Shown here: piece after piece, positions 30,992-42,908 of the stretch
Position numbering within the stretch: position 1 is the first letter of the stretch
Layout of the letters: each line of letters starts with the position of its first letter
DNA from: Saturnia japonica
Lineage: Eukaryota; Arthropoda; Insecta; Lepidoptera; Saturniidae
Direction of reading: 5' to 3'
Length of the DNA: 64,000 nucleotides
NCBI GenBank assembly: GCA_033032175.1
Contig: CM065304.1
Span: forward strand, 12,276,001 to 12,340,000
Position numbers and translations under genes: made by a program
The notes under the pieces: model-generated
Databases searched by the model: none
What the model was told of the DNA's origin: nothing
Seen by the model: only the letters and a program-made list of their open reading frames with translations

Positions 30992-33900
30992 AGCGGTGTG
31001 CCTGCGGCTCCGCGCGCGTTTCTTACTACGCTATAATTATTGAAATACCCTTTATTTTTATTCATATTGTTGATAATTCATATGCCGTATCAATTGAAGA
31101 GTGGCATGTATTTCCCCTGTACAATTTGTATCAAAATCGGTTGAAAACTATTATTATTTTATTATACAATTTTTAATGTATTATTAACAATTCTTATACG
31201 ATGTATGGTTTCCCGTCTACAAAATTTGATCGGAATCGGTTGAGAATTGATGAAAATTCAACTTTTTTAATTTTTACTCATATTGTTGATTATTCATATG
31301 CCGTATCAATTGAGTGGCATGTATTTCCCCTGTACAATTTGCATCAAACTCGGTTGAAAACTATTATTATTCTAATGTACAATTTTTTATGTATAATTAA
31401 CAATTCTTTTATCATGGTTTCCCGTCTACAAAATTTGATCGGAATCGGTTGAGAATTGATGAAAATTCAACTTTTTTAATTTTTACTCATATTGTTGATT
31501 ATTCATATGCCGTATCAATTGAGTGGCATGTATTTCCCCTGTACAATTTGCATCAAACTCGGTTGAAAACTATTATTATTCTAATGTACAATTTTTAATG
31601 TATTATTAACAATTCTTTTATCATGGTTTCCCGTCTACAAAATTTGATCGGAATCGGTTGAGAATTGATGAAAATTCAACTTTTTTAATTTTTACTCATA
31701 TTGTTGATTATTCATATGCCGTATCAATTGAGTGGCATGTATTTCCCCTGTACAATTTGGATCAAACTCGGTTGAAAACTATTATTATTCTAATGTACAA
31801 TTTTTAATGTATTATTAACAATTCTTTTATCATGGTTTCCCGTCTACAAAATTTGATCGGAATCGGTTGAGAATTGATGAAAATTCAACTTTTTTAATTT
31901 TTACTCATATTGTTGATTATTCATATGCCGTATCAATTGAGTGGCATGTATTTCCCCATGTACAATTTGCATCAAACTCGGTTGAAAACTATTATTATTC
32001 TAATGTACAATTTTTAATGTATTATTAACAATTCTTTTATCATGGTTTCCCGTCTACAAAATTTGATCGGAATCGGTTGAGAATTGATGAAAATTCAACT
32101 TTTTTAATTTTTACTCATATTGTTGATTATTCATATGCCGTATCAATTGAGTGGCATGTATTTCCCCTGTACAATTTGCATCAAACTCGGTTGAAAACTA
32201 TTATTATTCTAATGTACAATTTTTAATGTATTATTAACAATTCTTTTATCATGGTTTCCCGTCTACAAAATTTGATCGGAATCGGTTGAGAATTGATGAA
32301 AATTCACCTTTTTTAATTTTTACTCATATTGTTGATTATTCATATGCCGTATCAATTGAGTGGCATGTATTTCCCCTGTACAATTTGCATCAAACTCGGT
32401 TGAAAACTATTATTATTCTAATGTACAATTTTTAATGTATTATTAACAATTCTTTTATCATGGTTTCCCGTCTACAAAATTTGATCGGAATCGGTTGAGA
32501 ATTGATGAAAATTCAACTTTTTTAATTTTTACTCATATTGTTGATTATTCATATGCCGTATCAATTGAGTGGCATGTATTTCCCCATGTACAATTTGCAT
32601 CAAACTCGGTTGAAAACTATTATTATTCTAATGTACAATTTTTAATGTATTATTAACAATTCTTTTATCATGGTTTCCCGTCTACAAAATTTGATCGGAA
32701 TCGGTTGAGAATTGATGAAAATTCAACTTTTTTAATTTTTACTCATATTGTTGATTATTCATATGCCGTATCAATTGAGTGGCATGTATTTCCCCTGTAC
32801 AATTTGCATCAAACTCGGTTGAAAACTATTATTATTCTAATGTACAATTTTTAATGTATTATTAACAATTCTTTTATCATGGTTTCCCGTCTACAAAATT
32901 TGATCGGAATCGGTTGAGAATTGATGAAAATTCAACTTTTTTAATTTTTACTCATATTGTTGATTATTCATATGCCGTATCAATTGAGTGGCATGTATTT
33001 CCCCTGTACAATTTGCATCAAACTCGGTTGAAAACTATTATTATTCTAATGTACAATTTTTAATGTATTATTAACAATTCTTTTATCATGGTTTCCCGTC
33101 TACAAAATTTGATCGGAATCGGTTGAGAATTGATGAAAATTCAACTTTTTTAATTTTTACTCATATTGTTGATTATTCATATGCCGTATCAATTGAGTGG
33201 CATGTATTTCCCCATGTACAATTTGCATCAAACTCGGTTGAAAACTATTATTATTCTAATGTACAATTTTTAATGTATTATTAACAATTCTTTTATCATG
33301 GTTTCCCGTCTACAAAATTTGATCGGAATCGGTTGAGAATTGATGAAAATTCAACTTTTTTAATTTTTACTCATATTGTTGATTATTCATATGCCGTATC
33401 AATTGAGTGGCATGTATTTCCCCTGTACAATTTGCATCAAACTCGGTTGAAAACTATTATTATTCTAATGTACAATTTCTAATTTATTATTAACAATACT
33501 TGTACGATGTATGTTTTCCATCTACAAAAAATGATCAGAATCGGTAGAGAATTGGTGAAAATTCAATTTTTTTAATTTTAGAAGTAATATTGATAATTCT
33601 TATAGCCTGTTAATTATGTAAATAGTTAGACATCCCGTTTATAAAATTTCATCATAATCGGTTAAGAATTAATGAAATTTGAAATATTTGAAAATTCATA
33701 TTTTACGATTTCCAAATGTGTTACTGAAAATTCTCATTACTTATCATTCATGGAATAAGTTCTACTTCCCGTGTACATAGATGAATTAACGAAAAAAAAA
33801 ATTTTTGATTTTTTTTTTTTTACGTTATTTAAAAGTAATATTGAAATTTCTTATACCCTATCAACTGTCCGATGATATAAGCATCCCATGTACAAAATTT

Positions 33901-34090
33901 CATAATAATCGGTCAACCAGTTTTTGAGTTAATCAGGACATACAAACAGACAGACTGACGGACAAAAGGAAATTTAATGGCATATTCGTGATCAGTCTCG
34001 TTCATATAATATGCGTATCTGGAAATTTTGAAAACATATTAAAAGTACAGACAGGACTACAGATTTATTAATATAGAGATAGCTACATTT
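30992..34090 (+). mobile_element. Dispersed element expanded by an internal tandem array
   Basis: The head tactagcggtgtgcctgcgg (30992) matches tactagcggtgtgcacgcgg at 60299 and, in complement, the end of the copy at 47417-48105. The tail has acatacaaacagacagactg and ggcatattcgtgatcagt (about 33940-34000), also found at the tail of the 47417 copy. Single-copy relatives are about 600-690 bp. This one is about 3.1 kb because of the array at 31062-33600. No ORF. The class is unresolved (LINE-derived or Helitron-derived). Confidence 0.65.
31062..33600 (+). repeat. Hierarchical tandem array: 209/210-bp units in 628-bp higher-order repeats
   Basis: The anchor ggtttcccgtctacaaaatt occurs at 31207, 31416, 31625, 31834, 32044, 32253, 32462, 32672, 32881, 33090 and 33300. 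The 210-bp units carry an extra A in tttccccatgtac (31954, 32582, 33210, exactly 628 bp apart), so every third unit is marked. Central units are nearly identical. The edge units (before 31207 and after 33480) are diverged. Each unit is itself two about 104-bp modules sharing ttcccngtntacaaatt..atc..a.tcggttga.aa.t. It is not CRISPR, since there are no distinct spacers. Confidence 0.93.
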
Positions 34091-34799
34091 ATATAATACC
34101 AAAAAAACAACAAAAGAAAATCATACTTGGATTTATCACTATGTGTAATGTGGTCGCAATCGCTACCACCCCGCAACATTACTGCATATGCACCGGCTGA
34201 TTTCGAAACACGCCAAACCAAAAGAAAATCTTAAATGGGTAATCTTTATACCACTACTACTATGGTACTCTTTGTATAGTATTGTCATTAAATGCCTATA
34301 TGAATCCAACACATTAACCGTCCCAATAAAACATCAAAAATAATTAAAATCATACCTTATTGTACCGACCTGCGAGAAGGTTTTTTGAAAAACGTGAAAC
34401 CCCTTTCTTGCCAAAAGCATAAATATGAATGGGTTCTTCAAACAAACTTTCAACCAAGTTATATTTTCCCCACTTGTGGAATAACACAATGAAATAATTC
34501 ACTTGTAGCAAAATTGTATAATACAGATAATTTAGAATAGGTATAAAGCTTCAATATATACACACCCGCGAGCCGCGGTTTGACAGCGTCATACAATATA
34601 ACATTAATTCTGCCATACTACGTAGTTAAACAGTTTACAAACAGGTCAGTCAATCTTAAAAATAATAGGTAATTATTACAAATACAATACACTTCTTATT
34701 AAGTATAAAAATGTCAATAAATCAACCGAATTGATTACGTTAACAACGCTGTCATTTCAAATCAATAAAACGGTAGTCATGGAAGCTGATATTTCCCTC

Positions 34800-34995
34800 T
34801 TACATACTTTCATCTCCTATTTTTTATCCTTAAAGTTTTATTTTCGCTACAAAAAGTACCCTATGTCCTTTCCCAAGGTCCAAACATCTCTATACCAAAA
34901 TTCATCAAATTGGTACAGCGGCTTAGGCGTAAAAACGTAACAGACAGACAGGCAGAGTTACTTTCGCATTTACAATATTAAGTATGGAAGTATGG
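34800..34995 (+). repeat. 3' fragment of a common dispersed repeat
   Basis: It contains gtaccctatgtcctttccca, accaaaattcatcaaattgg, gcgtaaaaacgtaacagaca and cgcatttacaatattaagta. This is the usual tail order (ligand-like cagacagacag run, then tttcgcatttataatattagtat) of abundant lepidopteran repeats. No coding content. 34100-34800 shows nothing recognisable. Confidence 0.5.
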
Positions 34996-35919
34996 ATTAC
35001 GCCTTTAAAAGTTATATTTTTTTATCTATATAGAAACATGCCACAAAACCGCAGTGTGACGTCATGATTTATTTAATTGAACTAAGGTTTAAAGCATAGA
35101 TGTAAACTACATACATCTATGAGTTTAAAATATTACTAAAAAAGTATGTGCAAAGTTGAGTTTCATAGTTTCAATTTAAACTTATGAAATTTCGTCAGCA
35201 CTTATATAATTTTAAAGCCTCAATTTAAAAGCTTGTTAATAATTTTAAAAGACAACACTCAACTAGGTAACTCAATGTAGGTAACATTCGTTGTACGATG
35301 ACCTCACATTTTCTGTATGGTTTTTTTTACCAATCTCGTGACACACAGATAAAAAGAAATTAAAAAAAAAAACAATTGTTTTTTCGAGACTTATATTGTA
35401 TTAGGATTTTATTGATATACCAATATTATAAAATTGGTAACGTTAATTTTTAAACATACCTTCCGACTACATAACTACTAACATACAAAGTGATTTGAAC
35501 ATAGATGTGCAGGACAAATGATAGAGGCTTTCAATAAACTAATCTTGAAACTGCTTGCGTTTGACTGTAATTGTATTGAATGCTTTCAAACGGAGAGCGA
35601 TTGCCCTCCACAAACAGATGTCAAGGGACAATGAAATCGAAGTCGGACAGAAGATTTTGAAGCAAGACTTGCTAGTATAACGTGAGAATTCAATAGAACG
35701 GAGAAATTCGATCGTATTATGTCTTTAGCAAATGGTGTTAACAGTATTCAGTTAAATAACTTAAGTAAAATTACATCCTATGATTTTAATTAAATTATAA
35801 CTAAGCTCACATTAAATGATAGTCTTAAAAACAGTCATAATAAAGCTATGATATTGATAATTGTGATTATAGAATTGAAGAATAATAATAAAAGACAGTA
35901 AGAATTATGAATTACGTAA

Positions 35920-36266
35920 AAATTTAGTGTTTTTAATCAAAGCTTAAATGTTAACGGCTGTGTGAAAAACCATAAGTAGCTATAAGTCACGTCAAGGTGT
36001 AATGTTTATAATGAAATTTAAAATGCATAAGGGCGATTTGTACCAAAAAAAATAATTCAGTTTTAGCTTAAATTCAGTTTAGCTATGTCAAAATGTATGC
36101 AACTATCAAACTTAAATCTGATTTAGCGATTTAATTATGATTTAAGGATTTGTTTCAAGCCGCCCTGAGTACCTATTATAAGACACGTGTTTAGTATTTT
36201 TAATCAAAGCTTAAAAATCGTAACCGCTGAACGGAAAACAATAAGTATTAAGAGTCACGTCAAAAT
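35920..36266. repeat. MITE flanked by about 75-bp direct repeats
   Basis: A 137-bp element at 36030-36166 has inverted ends (AGGGCGATTTGTACCAAA / complement AGGGCGGCTTGAAACAAA). On either side, at about 35925-35998 and 36186-36264, lie similar direct repeats (tttttaatcaaagcttaaa ... ataagta...agtcacgtcaa) about three-quarters identical. Confidence 0.5.
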
Positions 36267-39200
36267 TTAGTGTTTTAAATTAAAAACAATATGCTATTGG
36301 TCGGATGTCTTTTAACATTATTTTTGTAACGAAGTTACTTATCGCGGGATGGGAGCTAAACTGAAAAATGTTCGACCCGACCAGAAAATAAAATAAACTA
36401 AAATATCGATTTTCAAAACTATGACATTCGTGGAATTGGCTCAACTGTGTTATGACCGGATTTGTACGCTATTGTACGTACGGTAAGAGTGGTCGATGGC
36501 TCGAGTCCCGCTGATTTGGGATTTTTATAATTATAAATTTATTTTATCTTACATACAACAGTGCGTACAATCCTGGTCATCGCATAATATACCTATTATA
36601 GCGAAAGGAACTTCGTTACTATCGGGTGTCCACAAAACCTTTTGAGACACAGAAATCACAGATAAATCTGTGAAGTATGAATTACCCCCAGCATCCAGCA
36701 ATTATCATTTAATCGTTGATTAAAGACACTACTAGGGTTTGACAATTGTACTTTTTCCGGTTTATTACATGTATAAGTACTAAATATAGAAATTTAAGAT
36801 TTGGATAAGATGTGGACATTATATTGTAGGCATCTATTAAGAAAGGATCTCTCGAAATTTAACCCATAAGAAGGTAAAAGGGGGTGGCAAAATTTGTATA
36901 AAAAATAATAATTTTCGGCTTACATTTATTTGAAACTTAGTATTAATACTTATTGAAACAAAGAAACACATATCGTAACGTTTTAGAAAATTTGGAGTAG
37001 AAAAGGGGGTGGGAAAGTTTGTATGGGAAATAATATTTCTCGGTTCACATTTATCAATAAATAAATAAACTACATTTAGAGTCTATAGAAATAGCCTACG
37101 CGGGCGAAGCCGTAGGTGGAGAGTCAGTATTAATTATAATACAAAAATTGAGCGTAAGAGTCATTCTCATGCGTTTACCGTCCTATCAACTAAGTCAACT
37201 AACCTGCTCTATGGTTATCATTTAATTTATTACAGTATTATAGTTTACATAACCAAGATGGATAGTTTGTGTGGTAATGCTTTGATCAAACATTGTACAT
37301 TCGTGCTCATCATGTCATGAGATGATTCACGGCATTGTTTAAAAATACAATTTGATCGGATATTCCAATTTATATTATTGTTGCGATCTGATTAAAAAAA
37401 ATCACTATTCCCGAAAAACCTATCTGGAATCATTTAGAATGTACACGAAACAACGTATTCGCAGGCACTAAAAACACTATACTTCACTCACGCATTCAAA
37501 GCTTATTGCTTCGATTGCGTAATCCAACAAACGATAGTCTATTTATAGAACACTTCCCCTTTTAAACAATGACGTAAAATTCAACACATTTCTAGTGATT
37601 TCGATACTCCTTTTATTTTGGTATTTAAGTGAGTCGTATTCCCAGGCAGTTCAGTTCTATTTTGAATAACCATCTGGAAACAGCACAAACCCAGTGAAAC
37701 TGTCAAAGCCTTCTAAGGCTCCAGGGAATTAAATGAGAGTATAGCCAGTTCGAAAAGAAAAAGTGTCAGTTGAGTTCCGTTTTGTTGATGAGGACAACCA
37801 AGAACCAAGAGAAACATCAAAGGATAAAAAGAAAGAAATCTGCAAGAGGATCATAGAGAGAGATTCTTTAACTACAACTGCAGTACAGTGAAGATCAATG
37901 TTTTTCAGATTACAATACAACATACAATATCTGGATTTAAAATAAGTGTAACAGTATTTTTTTTCATAAACTACAGCTAATGCACGTCGTAGCTACATAT
38001 AATGCATTTTAAGTCATTTTCTATTACAAAATAACTTTTATTAAAAAGGTAATTCTACTGGTAATTAACACCAATACCAGTAAAAATTATTCAGATTTTT
38101 ATTAATAAATTTTACCTACACCTCATATTTGCTAAGTATGTATAATAAGTCAAAATACAAATAGTACAAAAATTAAAAGTTAAAGTTTTTCAAAACATTA
38201 ATTTATTTCAAAAAGATAAGAGAAACGCTTATGTAGAAGATGTTAACTGAAAACAATTTTAAAAACACAAGGATTTGCGTATATTTCTCATTTAATGAAT
38301 ATTTATATTGAAAATATTTCTTCTGATGATGTTCAAATATAAAAGCGTCAAACCGAGGGTGGAATTCTAAAGAATTATTATTTGGCAACGACGTCTGTTA
38401 AGTGAGAGCAATAATAATTCTTAGCTAGAAACATGGCAATAATGGTGTAGGTCAACACCATCTGCCGCCTTCTGATTTATGACATCTCCGGGAAAAAAGC
38501 GTTCTCCAGCACTCGGCTCTTAGTTCATTTCTTGCCTTTCTACAAACGACGAAAAAAGATTTAGCACATTTCAGCTAAACTTAGCGACCACTGCCACTTA
38601 CTGCGTTCTTACATACACCCACATCTTGAAATCGTCGCAGTCGGATATTGAGTAGATAGATAGACTTACTTTTTTCTTTGAAGGGACACGCACAAAGGAT
38701 GATCGTTCTGTCAATGATTGCAGTAATCTTGAAGAGAACAGCTCGACCACAAGAACTTAAAGTCTAAGCATTATTTTTGATATTTGTTCCAGATACGGAC
38801 TTTACTCATTCGTTATTTATGCCCTTATTTTACCTTGGCGTTTCTTTTATATAGCTTCGAAATTAATAAAATAGTTTTTATTATATTATGAAATACTGTT
38901 CCATATCCCCGATGATAATTTAACTTCACTACGCGGCTCATCAGTTGCCTATAATAATTGTACTCACTATTATAAACAGGCAGCAGCCAGAGGTAGTAGT
39001 AGTGTATTTATAAAATTGTCTCTATTAACATAAATATAATTAATTACAAATTTTTCTGCAAAGTATATATATGTATGTTTTTTTTTTGTTAAAAATTTAG
39101 CAAAATTATATAATACATATTCTGATTATTACGCAAAAAAACATGTTTTGGTTCTAAGGCTTTCTGCATTTGAAATTGCACAATTATTTGTTAATAAAAA

Positions 39201-40315
39201 AACCCTACATGAAGCTATGATGAAACTTATTTATGTGATGTATATTCCATTAATAGAAATATCTGCTAAAACTATATTCTTCCCTAAAGAAGTCATAATA
39301 AATTGTATACTGTAATTAACGCGAACGAAGTCGCAGGCATTTGCTAGTATTATATAAAATAAATTCTTACAAGATATCAACGCAGAGCCGAAGCTACCTA
39401 CCGAAGTCATAAATTATTTTTGGTGGTTTCCTGATGCCACGTAAAACCTAGAACACTTTTTTAAATTCATTTTATATTGAAGCTTTAAATACGTATATTT
39501 TAATTACTCTACATTCTTATGCTTAATTTTATACACACCCTAATACAAGGCAAAGAAAAGAGATCCTATACTTTGGTAGTCCATAAAGTTTGAGTCAATT
39601 TAATTTCATTCAATTTGATTGTCAGTTTAAATGTAAGTATTAATCATATTATGGTGAACAAGCTGTACCCGCGGTTCCGCACGCTTTTTTACGCAGTAAT
39701 TTTGTACGTCTCTTCATTTTACTTTTACCCATATTATGTGATTTTTTTGAGGTTATAGTGGCAATTTTTATAGCCTACCAATTTCCAAATGACAGTCTCC
39801 CCTGTATATAAACATTTAAAATTAATAGGTTTAGAATAAATACAAATACATATAACTTTTGGATTCTTTTATGATTTCTAAAAGTAATGTTGATCATTTT
39901 TATAACATATTATACCATTTCCATTTCTTTAATTTCTCGATGACAGCTCCTGTGGAAACTTGAACGAGCGTCATTTTTACATTATTTTATAAAAATATGA
40001 CGTTTACACACGTACAAGGTTATACCAGAGTCGGAGAAACTGATAGGGATGGAGCTATATCGATAAACGTAACATGATAACAGACCCGATATTTTTTTAC
40101 AAAATGTAAGAAACTAAACTACTGCCGGATACTTTTGTACAAATTTATTAACTAATATTATATTTCATTACAAGATATTACACGTATTATTAATTCTTGA
40201 TTGATAATGCCAACTTCTTCAAAATTTTCGAAGTTGTAAAATAAGTAGGTATAGGTAGGTACTCGACAATTAAACGAAATAATTATAACGAAAGATAATC
40301 TTTATTTATTTATTT
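36267..40315. other. Repeat-rich non-coding stretch
   Basis: Recognisable pieces are two related ggggtgg.aaa.ttgtat blocks (about 36880 and 37005), a gcctacgcgggcgaagccgtaggtgga tail/head motif at about 37094, a gcgaacgaagtcgcaggcatttg motif at 39320 and a gctgtacccgcggttccgca head at 39662. Motifs of this kind mark ends of dispersed repeats. 38390-38770 is somewhat GC-richer and unassigned. No gene was recognised. Confidence 0.35.
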
Positions 40316-41637
40316 TAATCAAAATCTGATGAATCGTCACTGTCACTCGATGAGCTCTCCCCAACATTTATTTTATGTTCCTGTACTTGTATATTATCGA
40401 ATGCCACATGAATTTCTCAATCCGACGCTATAATGTTTTAGGTTCTTCTCACATTTTTTTCCCTGTTTTCGGCAGTTACTTCCGCACATGCATTTTTTAA
40501 TAAATCTAACATCTTGTTTGCCGTAAAAGGGGGATGGGTATTGTTTCGAGCGGCGTGTCCTTTGATTTGTGCCCATATTAATTCTACAGCATTGTACTGG
40601 CAATGATACGGCGGAAGTCGAAGAACCCAATGATCACATTCGGCAGCTATTTCGTCGATAACATATCTTTTAGGGAGGCTTTTTTTTATTTTAAAATATT
40701 CACTAATTGTACTTTTAATAAAGAACTATCCACATTTTCGCCATGACGTTGGAGCCAGTCAATTATCTCTTATTTTTTTATTGGCCTGCGTCAGCATTTT
40801 ATCAATTTGTCTGGAGTGATATGTAGCGTTGCCCATAATAATTGTGGACGGTTCTTCCAGAGATTGCACCATTTCTTTAAACCATCCTTCGTAAATCTCC
40901 GCGTTCATTTCTTCGTGGTAGTCCACTGTTTTCTTGGATTCAAAGGCCAGTAAAGCATCTGACACGAATCCTTTCGTAGACCCTGCATGGCATATGATAA
41001 AGCGTTCACCTTTTCCCGTTGGCACTGAACTAGTAGAAGCGGCGGTGTCGTCAGTCCAGTTCTTAGATACTGTGAGGTTTGCATGTAACCAAGTCTCGTC
41101 AGTGAAAATAACATTTGACCAATCTGATATCTTTTTGGCTTCGCTCAAAAATACGCAGCGAGCCATAGCAACGTCGTGACGCTCCATAAATATTTTACAT
41201 TGGTTCGATTTTTTATAAGAAAATCCAATTTCTTTCATAACCAAGCTTAAAGACGATTTTTGGCCAAGGAACAAACCACATTCACGGAAAGAAACAACAA
41301 GTTTTTTAAGTGTTGGAATTTCTTTGCGCAAGTAATAGTGATATATATGGCGGCGAATAGCATCAACGTCGAAGTTGTCAACCGATGTCACACGACGTGG
41401 TTGGCGTTGTTTCTTCGGCGAACGAAGCTTATTTTCCTGCATGCCGCTTGTACCGTAAGCTTCGGTAGTAATTTTTGAAACAGTAGGTTCACTAATTCCT
41501 AATGCAGCCGCAACACGCTATCGCACTTGCGACAGTGGTAATTGCGGGCCAACATTTTAATACTCTGCTTCAAAGTAATTACGAACTTTGATCACCAGTT
41601 CTCTCGCCTGCCTTTTCAGAACAGATACTTTCGGCAT
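40316..41637 (-). pseudogene. Tc1/mariner (IS630-like) superfamily DDE transposase, inactivated
   Basis: It starts at MPKVSVLKRQARELVIKVRN (ATG complement near 41637). Two in-frame stops (TAA, then TAG) follow within about 40 codons, then a 227-codon frame at 40759-41442 with the helix-turn-helix (ALGISEPTVSKI just before it), VIFTDETWLHANLT (first catalytic Asp) and IIMGNATYHSRQ. The second catalytic Asp, normally in (M/V)DNA.YH, is Gly. In another frame, QCNAVELIWAQ-like sequence supplies the third acidic residue (about 40560-40610). A Cys-rich part and a Ser/Asp-rich tail (ESSSSDSDDSSDFD) end at TAA 40316-40318. Several frameshifts are present. Confidence 0.82.
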
Positions 41638-42491
41638 TTTGATATTTGACAGCTGAGCAGCAATTAACAAGGAGGAGCACAAAATACACAACGTAATGTA
41701 TGGATAATGTGAAAAAACTCAACGAACAGAAATGTAGTGACTAGCACGACCATCTTGTTGCGAGTGACTGATTAAAACAAACACAAAATGGCGGCGGGCC
41801 ATTGAGTGTTCCCCCCTTGAAAAAATATATTTGTATGTTTTTGTTGTATTTGTCTTTGTTCAAAATATAATAAATATATGCGATCGATATGATTACTTAT
41901 TTGGTCACAACACTACAACTATCAAATTAGAACTGTCATCGAGAAAATAAAGAAATGGAAATATATTAGTATAATAGAGGAATTATACACAAAATTTTAT
42001 AAAAATTAGTTAAACTGTTTTTGAGTTAAATCCAAACATACATACGGACAGATAGATAAAAAAGTTGAATAACTAATTCGAGATAAGTGGCCTGTAAAAT
42101 AAATAAACTTGACAATTTCTTTAATCTTTGTTTATGGAAAATCAGCTTACCGGATAGTTTAGGGGTTATATTTGTATAAAAGAAATTATATAACACATAG
42201 ATCAAAAGTAACTATATAGTAACATACACCTTTAGAATAATTTTGAACGTGAATTGACATTTTCACTTTCCTTCTTTATTTACTCGTAATGTTTCCTTTT
42301 TTATCGCAAGACCTGCGCATGGTGAACAGGTGTCCGTGAATGCGACATGTACTAAATGTCGAGGAACCTCATCAATTATTTTAGATTGATGTACCTGGTA
42401 TAGAAATGAAGGTGGCTTGTGTGATACTAATAAAAAACATAACAGTAATGTTTGCATTTTTATATCTAAAACATTTTTGAAATATTGTAAT
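41638..42491. other. Non-coding flank between two DNA elements
   Basis: 41640-41830 is probably the 5' non-coding part and terminus of the adjacent transposon (cggcgggccattgagtgttc), but no matching inverted terminus was found on the other side. 41990-42080 carries a dispersed-repeat tail (ctgtttttgagttaaatcca, acatacatacggacagatag). Nothing else. Confidence 0.35.
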
Positions 42492-42900
42492 TAGGGATGT
42501 GCCGGATATCTGTATCCGTATTTGTGTGTGCGGATATTCGAGGAGGGGAAAACATGCGTATCCGTAATTTTTTTGCTGATCCTTAGCGGATCTTGTATAT
42601 TCATTACTTATATAACATTTGAAAAGTAACAATGAAAAGCTTTGAGCTCTTTAAATTGATTTTAATTGTTACTAACTTATCACCGACAAAACTGTCGTAG
42701 TCCTTGTTATACTAAAATAAAAACAGATCGCGCGAAAAGTGCGACTTTTAAGCATATCTCATAATTTCCATTAAGCAAAAGGTTCGCTAATTAGTCTAAC
42801 TAACGGTGCAACGTCATACGACCCTACTGCGAACAAACAAAATACGAAAGAATAGTCCGTATCCGCGGATCCACGTTTTTAAGGAACCGATACATCACTG
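42492..42900. mobile_element. Short hAT-like element with near-exact 8-bp target duplication
   Basis: The left end TAGGGATGTGCCGGATATC and the complement of the right end CAGTGATGTATCGGTTCC are related TIRs. Internal matching blocks (ggatatctgtatccgtat / ccgtatccgcggatcc) extend the resemblance. The flanks are ATTGTAAT (42484-42491) and ATTATAAT (42901-42908), differing at one base. No transposase. Confidence 0.6.
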
Positions 42901-42908
42901 ATTATAAT

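Noticed and set aside
31062..33600. CRISPR array
   Set aside because: The units are contiguous 209/210-bp repeats without unique spacers, in eukaryotic DNA.
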